Part shown: in pieces, positions 1-9,016 of the stretch
Layout: the number at the start of each line of letters is the position of its first letter
Numbering within the stretch: the first letter of the stretch is position 1
From: Streptomyces sp. DH41
GTDB lineage: Bacteria; Actinomycetota; Actinomycetes; Streptomycetales; Streptomycetaceae
Length of the DNA stretch: 64,000 nt
Direction of reading: 5' to 3'
NCBI RefSeq assembly: GCF_029813785.1
Contig: NZ_JARVKY010000016.1
Coordinates: forward strand, 124,001-188,000
Program-made: the position numbers and the translations under genes
The notes under the pieces: model-generated
Database searches by the model: none
Told to the model about the DNA's origin: nothing
What the model saw: the letters and a program-made list of their open reading frames with translations, nothing else

Positions 1-2
1 CT

Positions 3-1451
3 TCGCTGGAGCCCGCGTCCGCGACTGTGGACCCCGGCAGTAGTACGTGTGTGCGCCTGAGGGTGCGTAATACCGGTGATGTCGTTGATGAGTACCGGTT
101 CGAGCCGGTGGGGGATGTGGCCCCGTGGACGGTGGTGGAGCCGCAGACTCTGCGGTTGTATCCGGGGACTACGGGGACGGTGGAGCTGACGTTCGCTCCG
201 CCTCGGACGCCGGATGCGGTGGCGGGTCCGAATCCGTATGCGGTGCGGATCACGCCGACGGAGCATCCGGACGCGGTGACGGTGCCGGAGGGGAATCTGA
301 CGGTCACGCCGTTCACGGAGGTGCGGGCGGAGCTGGTGCCGCCGACGGTGAAGGGCCGGTTCCGGGGGCGTCCGAAGCTGGCGGTGGACAACCTCGGTAA
401 TACGAAGGTGACGGCGTCGGTCGCCGGGAGTGATACCGGGGATCATCTGTCGTACGAGATCCGTCCGGGGAACGTGCAGATCGAGCCGGGTCGTGCGGCG
501 TTCGTGGAGACGACGCTGAAGCCGCGGCAGATCATCTGGTTCGGGTCGAAGGAGGAGCGGCCGTACACGTTGGCGGTGCGCCGGTCCGGGGTCGATCCGA
601 CCGAGGTGGAGGGTACGTACGTCCAGCGGGGTTTCCTGCCGCGCTGGCTGGCGACGTTCCTGGGGATCGCTCTCGCGTTGACCGTGGCGTTCGTGATGAT
701 CTGGATCGCCTACAAGCCGCAGGTCCGCACCAGCGCCACCGAACAGCTGGAGCAGACGGGCATCGAGCTCGCCCCCAGCCCCAACGCCAGCGCCGGTGCG
801 GAGAAGCTGCCCAGCACGGAGGAGCCGGCCCTCGCTCAGCCCCCCGCGCCGCAGCAGACCACCGAGGAACCGAAGAAGGACGGGAACAAGGACAGCGGCG
901 GCGGCGGTGGCGGTGGCGGCGGCGGTGGCGACAAGCAGACCGAGAAGCCGGCCGAGGAGCCCGACGTCGTACCCGCCAGCAGGGTCCTGCTGCGCAACAC
1001 CACCACCGAGTACTGCGCCGAGCTGCCGGGGCACGAGAAGGGGGAGATCGACGGTCCCGTCTGGCAGTCCGTCTGCGATCCCACCGACGCCGACAACCAG
1101 CTCTGGAACCTGGAGGTGAAGTACCCGAAGGGCGGCCCCGGCGGGGCGGCGCTCTTCCAGATCCGGAACGTGAAGGACCAGCTCTGCATGGACCTTCCCG
1201 GCCTCGGAGCCAACCCCATCAGGACGCCGGTCACCGAGTTCACCTGCGACGGCACGCAGGCCGACAACCAGCTCTGGTGGGTCGACAAGCAGAAGAACGG
1301 CAACTACTGGATCCGCAACTTCGCCAGCAACAACGCGTGCATGGACGTCGCCGGATCAAGCGTCCGCGTCATCAACGCCCAGATGATGATCTACGAGTGC
1401 GCCAACTCCGACGACGCGGAGTGGCAGATCCTCCCGTCGAACCAGGCCTGA
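3..1451 (+). CDS. Membrane-anchored protein with Ig-like region and C-terminal ricin-type lectin domain (5' end outside window)
   Basis: The reading frame is open to the left edge, so the true start lies upstream; 482 residues are visible. The N-terminal ~200 residues look like beta-sandwich (Ig-like) repeats. A single hydrophobic segment encoded at about 645-713 (FLGIALALTVAFVMIWIAY) follows. Next comes a low-complexity linker with an 11-glycine run (about 897-929), then three beta-trefoil subrepeats with QLW, QLW and EWQ motifs and paired cysteines (TEYCAELPG, QLCMDLPG, NACMDVAG). This is the ricin B / carbohydrate-binding fold. The gene converges on the eCIS ATPase gene. A membrane-linked role with the injection system is inference; the family is often labelled 'hydrolytic protein', but I see no catalytic motif. 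Confidence 0.85.
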   Translation, partial: SLEPASATVDPGSSTCVRLRVRNTGDVVDEYRFEPVGDVAPWTVVEPQTLRLYPGTTGTVELTFAPPRTPDAVAGPNPYAVRITPTEHPDAVTVPEGNLTVTPFTEVRAELVPPTVKGRFRGRPKLAVDNLGNTKVTASVAGSDTGDHLSYEIRPGNVQIEPGRAAFVETTLKPRQIIWFGSKEERPYTLAVRRSGVDPTEVEGTYVQRGFLPRWLATFLGIALALTVAFVMIWIAYKPQVRTSATEQLEQTGIELAPSPNASAGAEKLPSTEEPALAQPPAPQQTTEEPKKDGNKDSGGGGGGGGGGGDKQTEKPAEEPDVVPASRVLLRNTTTEYCAELPGHEKGEIDGPVWQSVCDPTDADNQLWNLEVKYPKGGPGGAALFQIRNVKDQLCMDLPGLGANPIRTPVTEFTCDGTQADNQLWWVDKQKNGNYWIRNFASNNACMDVAGSSVRVINAQMMIYECANSDDAEWQILPSNQA

Positions 1452-1463
1452 GCCCCGCGATCG

Positions 1464-1486
1464 CCGGCCCCGCCTCACGGGGCCGG
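1464..1486. terminator. Bidirectional hairpin between convergent genes
   Basis: CCGGCCCCG and CGGGGCCGG form a perfect 9-bp stem around a 5-nt loop. It lies between the lectin gene stop and the convergent AAA+ ATPase stop. There is no U-tract, which is common for Streptomyces terminators. Confidence 0.6.
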
Positions 1487-1559
1487 CCCGGGGCGGCCGG
1501 TCACCACTCCCGGCGACGCCGCGGGGCGGTTCCGTCGGCCGGGGAGTGACGGCGGGCGG

Positions 1560-3689
1560 CTACCAGACCGCCTCGCCCGGCACCAGCCGGCCGGCCTTGC
1601 GGTACTCACGGCGGGCGCCCTCCAGGAGGTCGTCCGCCGTCACCTGGCCGCCGCGTCCGGCGGCGAGGTAGGCGGCGGTGACCACCGCGCTGCGGATCGA
1701 ACCGCCGGCCAGCTCGAAGTCCCGGGCCAGTGGAGCCGGATCGATGCCGTCGTCGGACGGCACGTGCGACAGACGGTGCCGCCACAGCGCCAGCCGCTGA
1801 CCGGCGTCCGGGAACGGGAAGTCGACCACCAGGTCCAGGCGCCGGGTGAACGCCTCGTCGATGTTGGCCCGCAGGTTGGTGGTGAGCAGGGCGATGCCGT
1901 CGAAGGACTCCAGGCGCTGGAGCAGGTAGGCGCTCTCCATGTTGGCGTACTTGTCGTGCGCGTCCTTGACCTCGGAGCGCTTGCCGAAGACGGCGTCGGC
2001 CTCGTCGAAGAGGAGCACGGCGTCGGTGCGGTCGGCCTCCGTGAAGATCCGTTCGAGGTTCTTCTCGGTCTCGCCGACGTACTTGTCCACCACCGACGAC
2101 AGCTGGACCACGTAGAGGTCGAGGCCCAGGTCGGCCGCGACGACCTCCGCCGACAGGGTCTTGCCGGTGCCCGACTCGCCCGCGAACAGACCCAGGACGC
2201 CCCGGCCGCGTCCGCCGCCCGCGCTGAGCCGCCAGTCGCCGAGGACGCGGTCGCGGTGGCGGGCGCGCAGGGCGAGTTCGTGCAGCTGGACGAGGGGCTT
2301 GTCGGGCAGGACCAGGTCCCCCCAGTCCACGTCGGGCCGGATCCGGCGGGCATGGCTCTCCAGGCCGGAGGCCGACTGCCGGCGGGCCGCGAGCCGGACG
2401 TGGGCGGCGGTGATCGGGGTGCCGTCGAAAGCGGCGAGGGAGCGGGCGGCGAGCGCGGCCCGCTGGATGCGGTCGCCGCCGAGCCGGTAGGGGGCGACGG
2501 CGTCGGCCAGGTCGAACGTGTCGCTGTCCGGTCCCAGCGCCGCCCGCCAGGCGGCCGCGCCGCCGGCCAGGCGGCCCGGCGCGTCCAGGACCAGTGGGTC
2601 GGTCGGGGACCAGTGCGGGTCGTACGGTCGCGGGTCGGTGAGCAGCACGGTCACGTCCGTCGCCGCCGTCAGCGCCCGTACCAGCGGGCCCGGCCGCTCG
2701 GGCAGGCCCGACACCACGACGGCCCGGCCGGTGAGGCGTGCCTCGCGCAGCAGCTCGGGGACGTGGTCCTCGGGCCGGGAGCAGCGCAGCGCGTCGATGC
2801 CCGCGGCGTCCAGGACGGAGGAGAGAGCGGCCAGGCCGTCGCCCTCGCGCGGCTCGCGCAGGTAGGCGGTGAGCGGGCCGTCGTGCAGACGGGCGGCGAG
2901 GCGGCGTACGAAGTCGTCGGCGCCGGGGGCGGGCAGCGGATCCGGCATCGGTTGCAGCAGGTCGAGGAGGGCGGCGTCCGGGGTGTCGTCGCCGAGCAGA
3001 TGGCCGATCAGCCGGTCCGGGACCCGCAACGAGCGGGTGAGGAAGGGGCGCTCCGGCTCCTCGACCACCAGCAGGCCGAGGGCGCGCAGCGGCGTGGAGG
3101 CGTGGAACCGGGCCCGGGCCGCCGCCTGGTGCGGGGACACCCCGCACAGGTCGAGGGCGAGGCCCACGGTGGCGCGACGGCGGCTCACGTCGTCGTTGAG
3201 GTAGCCGTAGAGCGGCTCGAAGGTGCGGTCGATGTCGGGGGCGAGGGCGATGAGCAGGAGCGCGATGTCCAGCTCGGTCAGCCGCGTCCGCCCGGCCAGC
3301 CGGGCCAGCCGGTCACCCGGGCCGGCCGGCCCGCCGGCGGACCCGTGCGGCGGGGCGGAGCCGAGGGCGCCGAGAGCGCCTGGGGCATCGGTGGCAGTGG
3401 TGGCAGGGGTGGCCTGGGGAGCGTGGGTGGTGGCGGTGGCTTCGGGCGCGTCGCCGGACGGCCAGGCGCGCAGCAGGTGCTGTACGGCGTCGTTGGACAG
3501 GTAGAGGCCGCGCAGTGGGTCGTCGGCCGTGGGGTCGGCGGCCGAGCGGTGCTCGACCAGCGCGGCCACCTGCTCCCGCAGGGCGGAGAGGCGGCCGCGC
3601 AGCATGTGTGCGGGATCGCCGTCGTACGGGTCGGACGCGGGGCCGGCGGAGGCGGCGGTCGAAGCCGTCGGCACGAAGGGGGCGTTCAC
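1560..3689 (-). CDS. AAA+ ATPase of a contractile injection system (Cis15-type)
   Basis: This 709-residue protein carries a C-terminal AAA+ module with Walker A GESGTGKT at about residue 505, Walker B AVLLFDEADAVFGKRSE, and an arginine-finger region (NIDEAFTRRLDLVVDFPFP). The N-terminal half is a winged-helix/helical region typical of eCIS-associated ATPases. The GTG start overlaps the stop of the upstream DUF4255 gene (GTGA), so the two are translationally coupled. In known eCIS clusters this ATPase is conserved with the sheath/tube genes and is thought to act in assembly or remodelling. The rest of the particle genes are not in this window. Confidence 0.85.
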   Translation of the reverse strand: MNAPFVPTASTAASAGPASDPYDGDPAHMLRGRLSALREQVAALVEHRSAADPTADDPLRGLYLSNDAVQHLLRAWPSGDAPEATATTHAPQATPATTATDAPGALGALGSAPPHGSAGGPAGPGDRLARLAGRTRLTELDIALLLIALAPDIDRTFEPLYGYLNDDVSRRRATVGLALDLCGVSPHQAAARARFHASTPLRALGLLVVEEPERPFLTRSLRVPDRLIGHLLGDDTPDAALLDLLQPMPDPLPAPGADDFVRRLAARLHDGPLTAYLREPREGDGLAALSSVLDAAGIDALRCSRPEDHVPELLREARLTGRAVVVSGLPERPGPLVRALTAATDVTVLLTDPRPYDPHWSPTDPLVLDAPGRLAGGAAAWRAALGPDSDTFDLADAVAPYRLGGDRIQRAALAARSLAAFDGTPITAAHVRLAARRQSASGLESHARRIRPDVDWGDLVLPDKPLVQLHELALRARHRDRVLGDWRLSAGGGRGRGVLGLFAGESGTGKTLSAEVVAADLGLDLYVVQLSSVVDKYVGETEKNLERIFTEADRTDAVLLFDEADAVFGKRSEVKDAHDKYANMESAYLLQRLESFDGIALLTTNLRANIDEAFTRRLDLVVDFPFPDAGQRLALWRHRLSHVPSDDGIDPAPLARDFELAGGSIRSAVVTAAYLAAGRGGQVTADDLLEGARREYRKAGRLVPGEAVW

Positions 3690-4429
3690 GGCTGTTCCGT
3701 CCGGTCCACCGGGTGGCCGGCCGGGTCCTTGCGGGCGGCACGGCCCGCCGCGTTCTCACGGGCGGTACGGGCGGCCGCCGCTTCCTCGCGGGCCGCGCGG
3801 GCCGCGGCCACCTGGTGGGGACGGTGGGAGCGCCCTTCCGACTCCGGCGGGTCGCCGTCCATACCGCGCAGCCGGACCGTCGCGCCCTCGGTGACCGGGG
3901 GCCCGGCGTCGTACTCCGGGAAGGCCGGGAAGGGCGCGGTCACCACCAGGTCCAGGGACGGCTTCAGCTCACCGCCCAGGGCGGACCAGATCTCGGCGAG
4001 GGAGCGGGACTCCGTCTGGATGCCGGCCACCGTCAGCGGCATCGACAGGCCCAGCGCCCCGAGCGAGCCGGGGAGTTCGTCGGGCGGCAGAAGCTCGCGG
4101 GGCAGCAGGGTCGCCAGTACGGCCGACAGCAGCCGGTGTTCGTCCTGGGGGGTCTTCGTCCACGCCGTCAGCAGGTACGACAGCCGGAACCAGCGCGGCG
4201 GCTGGCGGCGCCGCACCACGATGTCGCGCTCGTCCCGCACCGCGATCTGGCCGCGCTGACGCCGGTTCACATCCTCACGGATGTCGTACAAGTAGGCGTT
4301 GACCACGGGAGCGTTGCGCCGGGCCGCCCAGTCTCGGGTGGGTGCCTCGAAGGCCACGTCGATGCCCGAGCCCGTCAACGCCCCACCGCCGAGGAGCTTC
4401 TTGAGGACCTCGTCCACCTCGTGGATCAC
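3686..4429 (-). CDS. DUF4255 (Pvc16/Cis16-type) tail-terminator family protein
   Basis: This 247-residue protein begins with the pattern IHEVDEVLKKLL...NAYLYDIREDVNRRQ, followed by a W/R-rich strand (PPRWFRLSYLLTAWT) and LLSAVLATLLP. These are hallmarks of the DUF4255/Pvc16_N family that caps the sheath-tube of phage-tail-like particles. The last ~45 residues are an Ala/Arg/Glu-rich tail without family similarity. The GTG start is preceded by GGGAG at good spacing. It is the first of a coupled pair with the AAA+ ATPase. Together they mark the border of a Streptomyces eCIS locus. Confidence 0.85.
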   Translation of the reverse strand: MIHEVDEVLKKLLGGGALTGSGIDVAFEAPTRDWAARRNAPVVNAYLYDIREDVNRRQRGQIAVRDERDIVVRRRQPPRWFRLSYLLTAWTKTPQDEHRLLSAVLATLLPRELLPPDELPGSLGALGLSMPLTVAGIQTESRSLAEIWSALGGELKPSLDLVVTAPFPAFPEYDAGPPVTEGATVRLRGMDGDPPESEGRSHRPHQVAAARAAREEAAAARTARENAAGRAARKDPAGHPVDRTEQP

Positions 4430-4611
4430 TCTTGCGCTCCCGCCCTGCCCGTACTGCCGTTCCGTCGGCCCGACCGCTGCCGCGGCCTGTCACCGGTTGT
4501 CACCGATCGTGCCCCGGGTGCCGCCCTGCCCGCGCGCGCGCCGGGGACGGCGGACGGGCAGGCCGCCTTGCCCTCGTGGCCCCATGGGGCCGGTCTCGAA
4601 TGCCCTTTCGG

Positions 4612-5301
4612 TCAGATGTAGCCTTCCCTCAGGGCATAGGCCACGGCGTGCGCACGGTTGCGCAGGTGGAGCCGCGTGGTGAGTCCGTGCATGACGTTCT
4701 TGACGGTCCGTTCGGAGTAGGACAGCTTGCCCGCGATCTCTCCGGTGTCGAGGCCCTCGGCGACCAGGCGCAGGACGTCCACCTCGCGTGGCGCGAGCCC
4801 CAGCGAGGGGGCGCCGGGACGGCCCGCCGCGCCCCGATGCAACGTGCCCACCTGGGAGATGAGCCGGCCGAGCAGGTCGGCGGGCAGGTCGCCGTCGCCG
4901 CGGGAGGCCGCCAGCACCGCCTGCACCAGCCGGTGGGCGGTGGCCTCGTGCCGCCAGACGATGGCGCCGACGCCGCACTCGACGACGTCCAGCAGTTCGT
5001 TCTCACGGATCGCGCCGACCACGAGCACGGCGCGCGCGCCCTCGCTGCGCACGATCCTGCGCAGCCGGGTGAGTGCCGCCTCGTCCAGGGCGTCCTCGAC
5101 GAGCAGGGCCACGGTGCCGGGGCCGGAATCCTCGCGCAGGTCGATCTCCGGGTGCCGGCGCAACTGGCTGACCGCGCCCTCGCGGCTGATCGGGTCCGGA
5201 GCGGACACCGCCACCGGGACGCGCCGGTCGGTGACCCCGACGGCCGCGCCGGTGCTGGTGCCGATGGTGGATGTGGTGGTGGTCCGGGGTGAGTTGAACA
5301 A
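4612..5301 (-). CDS. LuxR-type response regulator with degenerate receiver domain
   Basis: The 229-residue protein has an N-terminal receiver-like fold (VPVAVSAPDPISREGAVSQL, then ARAVLVVGAI) and a C-terminal LuxR/GerE helix-turn-helix (LAPREVDVLRLVAEGLDTGEIAGKLSYSERTVKN). The phospho-acceptor strand reads VALLVEDALDEA, so the canonical acidic triad is not clear and regulation may be phosphorylation-independent. The start is a TTG with a strong G-rich ribosome site at 5308-5313. It lies just upstream of the DUF4255-ATPase pair on the same strand, separated by ~180 bp, and divergent from the large LuxR regulator. A role in regulating the eCIS genes is inferred from position only. Confidence 0.75.
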   Translation of the reverse strand: MFNSPRTTTTSTIGTSTGAAVGVTDRRVPVAVSAPDPISREGAVSQLRRHPEIDLREDSGPGTVALLVEDALDEAALTRLRRIVRSEGARAVLVVGAIRENELLDVVECGVGAIVWRHEATAHRLVQAVLAASRGDGDLPADLLGRLISQVGTLHRGAAGRPGAPSLGLAPREVDVLRLVAEGLDTGEIAGKLSYSERTVKNVMHGLTTRLHLRNRAHAVAYALREGYI

Positions 5302-5706
5302 CCGTTTCCCCCCTGTTCACGAGCCCGCCGTCCGGCGCAGGCCAGTAGCGGATGAGCGTGTTCCACACTTCTGTGACGGCTGGGACCGCGCAATCGTGGA
5401 GCACCACGAGGCACACCACGAGACCAGTGCGGAGACCGTCACGAACGGACTACCGAGCGTGCGTTTTAGCAGGTCAGGAGGGTTTTACGGGAAAGTGCGG
5501 CAGTCCGTGGCGTCGGGTGCGCACCACCGTGAGCCTCGCCACAACCACCACAACGACCGCGAGCGCGGCCACCGTCACGACCGCCGCGGCGGTCACCGCC
5601 CGGCCCACCGGACATCGTTGCCACGCGTGGGCCACTTCACACCACCCACGTCCGCATTCGTTCGTCTCACAGAGCGGGGGAGCATCATCCACCACAGGAG
5701 GCACCG
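5302..5706. other. 405-bp divergent promoter region between two LuxR regulators
   Basis: The region separates the LuxR gene reading left from the large regulator reading right. It must contain both promoters. The AGGAGG-like ribosome site (ACAGGAGGCACCG) for the right gene is at 5695-5706. A possible small membrane ORF lies on the minus strand and is listed separately. I see no strong palindromic operator. Confidence 0.6.
5474..5704 (-). CDS. Possible small single-pass membrane protein
   Basis: This is a 76-residue frame with one hydrophobic segment (AAAVVTVAALAVVVVVVA) followed by a basic tail. By eye the third-codon G/C content is about 80 percent over the last 50 codons, as for a coding frame but below the local norm. 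The upstream-most start abuts the start of the divergent regulator, so if real it probably starts at an internal GTG. It could equally be a chance frame in a promoter region. Confidence 0.25.
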   Translation of the reverse strand: MPPVVDDAPPLCETNECGRGWCEVAHAWQRCPVGRAVTAAAVVTVAALAVVVVVVARLTVVRTRRHGLPHFPVKPS

Positions 5707-8700
5707 ATGACCGGACCGCTCCGTGAACGCGACGACGCCCACGCGCTGCTCGCGACCGAGACCGAGCGCGCCCGGACCGGCACCGGCGGTCTCGTCCTGC
5801 TGCGCGGCGCCACCGGCACCGGCCGTACCGCGGTCCTGGAGGCCGTCGTACGGCACGCCGCGGACCGTGGCCTGCGCGTGCTGAGTGTCCGCTGCTCGCC
5901 CGAGGACACCGGTGTCCCCTTCGCCACGGTCTGTCAGCTCCTCGGACCGGTACCGGAGTTCACGGACCTGGCGCCCGGCGGCGACGACCGCGGCAGCGCG
6001 GCCCGGATGTGGCGGCTGCTGCGCTCGTACGCCGACGAGGGGCCGCTGCTGGTGGCCGTGGACGACGTCCACCTGGCCGACGACGCCTCGCGGCGCTGGC
6101 TGGTCGAAGCGGCCCGGCGCGTCGACCGATTACCGGTACTGCTGGTGGCCACCGAGCGCAGCCAGTACGACATCGACCCGCGGCCCGCCGGACTCACCCA
6201 GGCACTGTCCCCCTCCCTCGTGCGCACGCACACCCTCGCCCCGCTCAGCGACGCGGCGGCGGCCGGGCTGGTCCTGGACGCCTTTCCCGCGGCCGGACCG
6301 CGCTGGACGGCGCAGTGCGTACGGGCGGGCGCCGGCAGTCCGTTGCTGCTGCACGCCCTGCTCGACGACCTGCGCGGCATCCCGCGGCCGGACGGCCACG
6401 CGCCCGACGGCGCGCCGCCCCTGCCCGACACCTGCGCCGCGCTGTATCCCGGGACCTACCCGGCGGCCGTCTCCTGGTGGCTGAACAGCGCCGGGCCCGC
6501 GACGGCCGACGTGGCCCGGTGCCTCGCGGCACTGGAACAGGCGTGGCCGACGGGCACGGACGACGACCCTCCGGACGACGACCCCCCGGACACCCCGGCG
6601 GGCGACCCGGTGGACGACCCCGCGAACCGGCCGGGTGGACGCGGGGTGGTCCGGCATGCCCTCGTACCCCCCGACGCGGTTCCGCTCCGCGCCGCCGGGG
6701 CCCCCGAGTCCGCGCGGTCCACACCGGCCGCGCAGCCGCCCACACCGGCCGTGCGGGGCTCGCGGCCCACGCGGTCCATGCCCTCCACGCAGCCGGGCGG
6801 GGACGCGGAGTACGCGTGGCACGACCCGTACACACGGCGCGCTCCCCGGGAGGACGACCCGTACGCGCGGCCCACCCCCCGTGGCCGTACGGCCGAGGCG
6901 GGAGCCGGGGACCCGGTCGACCTGCTCGCCGAGGCGGCAGGCGCCGACCCCGCGCGGGTCGCCGGGTGGCTCGCCGCCATGACCCGGCTCGGTCTGCTGC
7001 GCCCCGACGCCGAGGGCCACCCCCGCTACGCGCACCCGCTGCTGCGCGACGCCGTGCTCACCGGCTGGCCCCGGCCCCGCCGGGAGGCCGCGCACCGGGC
7101 GGCGGCCGAGGCGATGCTGCGCCGGGGCGACCGGGTCGAGGCGATCGCCCGGCATCTGCTGCGGACGCCGGTCGTCGGGCTGCCCTGGGCGCTGCGCGTC
7201 CTGCGCGACGCGGTCACCGTCGCCGTGCACGACGCCCGCCCCGACGACGCCGTCGGCTATCTGCGCCGGGCCCTGGACGAGCCGCTGCCGGACGACCTCC
7301 GCCAGCGGCTGCTGACCGAACTGGGCTCCCTGGAGTACGCGTCGGCCGACACCCCGGCGGCCATCGCGCGCCTCGCCGAGGCCCAGCACCTGCCGGCCGA
7401 TCCCCGCAACCGGGTGCGTACGGCCGTGGCCCTCGGCACCGCCCTGGCCGGACGCGGTGAGATCCGTACGGCCATGGAGGTGCTGCGCCGCACGGAGGGC
7501 CGGCTGGCCGGCCACCCGGGCCTGACCCGCACCGTGCAGGCCGCCGGCGCCCTGCTGTCCGACGTGGACCTGGCGACCCGGCAGGAGGTGTACCGGTGGC
7601 TGTGCGAGACCGGCGAGCACTCCCCGGAGCTGTTGGGCACCGCGGGGCAGGCCCTGCTCGTGCGGTACGCGGCGACGGCCGCGCTGATCTCGGCCGAGGA
7701 GGCGATGACCCGCGTACGGGCCCTGCTGGCGCAGCCCACCGACCCGCTGGCCGAGCCCTTCCTGCTGGGCACGGCCGCGGCGGTCGCCCAGTGGGCCGAC
7801 GAACTCGACGAGGCGGACCGGCTGGTGGAGCGCGGCCTGGCCGGTCAGCATCCCGCCCTGCTCCACCCGATGCAGCACGCGCTCCTCAACACCCGCGCCG
7901 ACATCGCCGCGGCCCGCGGCGACCACGCCCGGCTGCTCGCCACCGGCCCCGGCCGCGACGCGGTGGCGGCGGTCGGGATGACGGCGCCGTCCGGCGCCGG
8001 GCCCACCAACCGGGACGCCCACGCCCTGATGGCCCTGGTCCACACCGGCCGCACCGAGGAGGCCGGGCGGCTCGCGGGCGCCTTCGACCTGCGCCGGGCG
8101 CCGGAGTCCTGGGAGCTGAACCGCTTCCTGTACGCGCGGGGCGTGCAGCGGGCCGCCGCCGGCGACCCGGCGGGCGCGATCCAGGACTTCCTGGAGAGCG
8201 GGCGGCGTCAGTCCGCCCGTGAGGTGATCAGCCCGGTCGTCACCCCGTGGCGGACCGCGGTCGCGGAGTGCCGGCTGGCGCTGGGCGGCGGCCAGGAGGC
8301 ACTCGCCCTGGCGACGGAGGAACTCAGGCTGGCCCGGGTGTGGAACACCCCGCGCACGGTGGGCCGCGCCCTGCGCGTCCTGGGCACGGCGACCGGCGGG
8401 CGGCGCGGCCTGGAGCTGGCCGAGGAGGCCGTACGCACCCTGCGGGACGCCCCCGCCGACACCGACATGGAGCTGGTCCCGGCGCTCATCGCCCAGGGCC
8501 GTCAGCTCACCGCCGCCGGTGAACGCGGCCGCGCCCGCGACTGCCTGCGCGAGGCGACGGAGCTGGCCGAGGGCAAGGGCGCCGTGCGGCTGCTCACCCT
8601 GGCGGGGCAGGCCCTGCGGGAGAGCGGCGCCCGGGGCCCGGTGACGGCCCGTACCGGCTCCGGGGCGCTGACCGGCAGTGAGCGCCGTATCGCCGAACTG

Positions 8701-8877
8701 GCCGCCGGCGGCCGGACGAACACCGAGATAGCCGACCTGCTGCACCTGGCCCGGCGCACCGTGGAGACCCATCTGACCAGCACGTACCGCAAGCTGCGGA
8801 TACGCCGCAGGACCGAGCTGCCCGGCGCGCTGGCCCGCGGCCGGGCCAAGGACGCGCGGCCCACCATGCAGGACTGA
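5707..8877 (+). CDS. Large ATP-binding LuxR (LAL) family regulator with a TTA codon
   Basis: This 1056-residue protein has an N-terminal AAA/STAND ATPase with Walker A GATGTGRT (residues ~35-42) and Walker B LLVAVDDVHLAD (~115-126). A TPR-like helical middle follows, then a C-terminal LuxR HTH (LTGSERRIAELAAGGRTNTEIADLLHL...ETHLTSTYRKLRI). A 100+ residue Pro/Asp/Arg-rich insertion sits around residues 280-400. Codon 142 is TTA (6130-6132), the rare leucine codon read by the bldA tRNA, so translation should depend on bldA and developmental stage. The ATG is preceded by a good GGAGG site. Position beside the eCIS locus suggests it regulates that locus; this is not shown by sequence. Confidence 0.9.
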   Translation: MTGPLRERDDAHALLATETERARTGTGGLVLLRGATGTGRTAVLEAVVRHAADRGLRVLSVRCSPEDTGVPFATVCQLLGPVPEFTDLAPGGDDRGSAARMWRLLRSYADEGPLLVAVDDVHLADDASRRWLVEAARRVDRLPVLLVATERSQYDIDPRPAGLTQALSPSLVRTHTLAPLSDAAAAGLVLDAFPAAGPRWTAQCVRAGAGSPLLLHALLDDLRGIPRPDGHAPDGAPPLPDTCAALYPGTYPAAVSWWLNSAGPATADVARCLAALEQAWPTGTDDDPPDDDPPDTPAGDPVDDPANRPGGRGVVRHALVPPDAVPLRAAGAPESARSTPAAQPPTPAVRGSRPTRSMPSTQPGGDAEYAWHDPYTRRAPREDDPYARPTPRGRTAEAGAGDPVDLLAEAAGADPARVAGWLAAMTRLGLLRPDAEGHPRYAHPLLRDAVLTGWPRPRREAAHRAAAEAMLRRGDRVEAIARHLLRTPVVGLPWALRVLRDAVTVAVHDARPDDAVGYLRRALDEPLPDDLRQRLLTELGSLEYASADTPAAIARLAEAQHLPADPRNRVRTAVALGTALAGRGEIRTAMEVLRRTEGRLAGHPGLTRTVQAAGALLSDVDLATRQEVYRWLCETGEHSPELLGTAGQALLVRYAATAALISAEEAMTRVRALLAQPTDPLAEPFLLGTAAAVAQWADELDEADRLVERGLAGQHPALLHPMQHALLNTRADIAAARGDHARLLATGPGRDAVAAVGMTAPSGAGPTNRDAHALMALVHTGRTEEAGRLAGAFDLRRAPESWELNRFLYARGVQRAAAGDPAGAIQDFLESGRRQSAREVISPVVTPWRTAVAECRLALGGGQEALALATEELRLARVWNTPRTVGRALRVLGTATGGRRGLELAEEAVRTLRDAPADTDMELVPALIAQGRQLTAAGERGRARDCLREATELAEGKGAVRLLTLAGQALRESGARGPVTARTGSGALTGSERRIAELAAGGRTNTEIADLLHLARRTVETHLTSTYRKLRIRRRTELPGALARGRAKDARPTMQD

Positions 8878-8934
8878 GGGCCGGCGGGGGCGCGGTACGC
8901 CCGTGCGTGGCGCGCGGCTTCGCGGTGCGTCCCT

Positions 8935-8966
8935 GCGCGGCACGCGGCACGCGGCACGCGGTACGC
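8935..8966. repeat. Short GC-rich tandem repeat (GCACGCG units)
   Basis: Three to four copies of a 7-bp GCGGCAC/GCACGCG unit lie in the gap between the convergent LAL regulator and the APH-like gene. It is probably slippage-derived with no visible function. Confidence 0.5.
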
Positions 8967-9016
8967 CGCCCGGGGCCGTCCGCCGGCTCGGGGAGCGGCC
9001 GCCGGACGACCGGAGT

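Noticed and set aside
6130..8943. 937-residue minus-strand frame across the LAL regulator
   Set aside because: Antisense shadow of a gene with clear Walker and HTH motifs.
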